Shown: positions 5,911 through 6,193 of the stretch, one piece after another | How positions within the stretch are numbered: position 1 is the first letter of the stretch | Layout: the number at the start of each line of letters is the position of its first letter | The notes under the pieces: generated by a model | What the model saw: the letters and a program-made list of their open reading frames with translations, nothing else | What the model was told of the DNA's origin: nothing | The model's database searches: none | Assembly (NCBI GenBank): GCA_040374085.1 | Contig: JBEIVB010000125.1 | Location: 1-6,193 of the forward strand | Length of the DNA stretch: 6,193 bases | Source of the DNA: JBEIVB01 sp040374085 | GTDB taxonomy: Bacteria; Bacteroidota; Bacteroidia; UBA4408 | Direction of reading: 5' to 3' | Translations under genes and position numbers: made by a program

Positions 5911-6193
5911 CTATCGGGGTTGGGTGCGGTTGCGTTTCCAAGCAGAAGCAACAGGCCCCGCCCCTGCCCCAGCCGACACCGGTGCCTTGGCGCTGCGCCC
6001 GTGCAGCAAGGCCCCCATCATGGCCGCCACCTGCGCCCCCTCGTGGGTGGGCTGCAAGAGGTATTCCGGACGGAAGTGCTGCTTTACAAAGTGGGTGTCG
6101 AAGCGTCCGCTCCGAAAGGCATCGTGCTCCATCACAAACCGGCAAAACGAAAGGGTGGTTTGTACACCGTTTATCTGATACTCATCTATGGCC
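5911..6193 (-). CDS. accC: Biotin carboxylase subunit of an acyl-CoA carboxylase, C-terminal end (5' part outside window)
   Basis: Only the last 93 codons are present, and the frame is open to the window edge. The segment reads AIDEYQINGVQTTLSFCRFV, then MEHDAFRSGRFDTHFVKQHF, which matches the C-terminal subdomain of biotin carboxylases: a G-V-x-T-T turn followed by the F-x-x-G-x-[FY]-D-T block. These enzymes carboxylate biotin on a carrier protein using ATP and bicarbonate, supplying malonyl-CoA or methylmalonyl-CoA. The ATP-grasp catalytic residues lie upstream and cannot be checked. After HFRPEYL there is an extended tail rich in Ala, Gly and Pro, ending WKRNRTQPR; as far as I recall, a W-K-x-N-R ending also occurs in Bacteroidota members of the longer, propionyl/acyl-CoA carboxylase-like type. 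The symbol accC is the common annotation, but the gene could belong to a propionyl-CoA carboxylase instead. The stop (TAG) is 1 nt from the permease start, so the two are probably cotranscribed. Confidence 0.85.
   Translation of the reverse strand, partial: AIDEYQINGVQTTLSFCRFVMEHDAFRSGRFDTHFVKQHFRPEYLLQPTHEGAQVAAMMGALLHGRSAKAPVSAGAGAGPVASAWKRNRTQPR

Noticed and set aside
5910..5951. Longer permease start (ATG at 5951)
   Set aside because: It overlaps the carboxylase gene; the added residues are not permease-like, while the ATG at 5909 sits 1 nt after the carboxylase stop.
5925..6010. Ala-Gly repeat at the end of the carboxylase as a possible carrier-protein fusion or frameshift
   Set aside because: No biotinylation motif (M-K-M type) is present. 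The stretch is a short flexible tail ending in WKRNRTQPR, with the frame intact to the stop.
1..6193. A mobile element, defence or CRISPR-type system in the window
   Set aside because: All seven genes are recognised core functions. There are no direct repeats, transposase, integrase, tRNA or spacer-like arrays.

Overview
The window reads as a contiguous stretch of a Bacteroidota chromosome, with GC content clearly above half by eye. Seven genes lie on the minus strand and nothing supportable lies on the plus strand. The assignment rests on three things. The gene block bamD, rpoZ, coaBC, porD (DUF4835), recN is a typical Bacteroidota order. PorD is a protein of that phylum, linked to type IX secretion. 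A Bacteroidota-type -7 box (TAnnTTTG) sits directly before bamD. I cannot place it below phylum level.

Layout in transcription order, from high to low coordinates: the 3' end of a biotin carboxylase gene (window edge 6193 to 5911); a long CAT-type APC amino-acid permease (5909-3945); bamD, an outer-membrane assembly lipoprotein (3922-3107); rpoZ, RNA polymerase omega (3099-2758); coaBC for coenzyme A synthesis (2758-1544); porD (1563-664); and the first 208 codons of recN (624-1, running off the window). The window is almost entirely coding. The only gaps are 1, 22, 7 and 39 nt, and two junctions overlap (1 nt and 20 nt), so most of it is probably one transcription unit or two nested ones. 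No stretch over 300 bases lacks a gene. I saw no RNA gene, insertion sequence, CRISPR array or convincing terminator.

The block mixes envelope functions (BamD for outer-membrane protein insertion, PorD for type IX secretion) with core metabolism and information processing (CoA synthesis, omega, RecN repair). This is a conserved housekeeping grouping, not an obvious accessory or defence system, and I found no convincing undescribed system. The points worth a second look are: two active-site substitutions in the decarboxylase half of CoaBC; two long predicted periplasmic loops in the permease; a perfect 16-bp palindrome fused to the bamD promoter-like box that would give an almost leaderless mRNA; and a sharp split in AUA isoleucine codon use between the bamD-rpoZ-coaBC core and its flanking genes.
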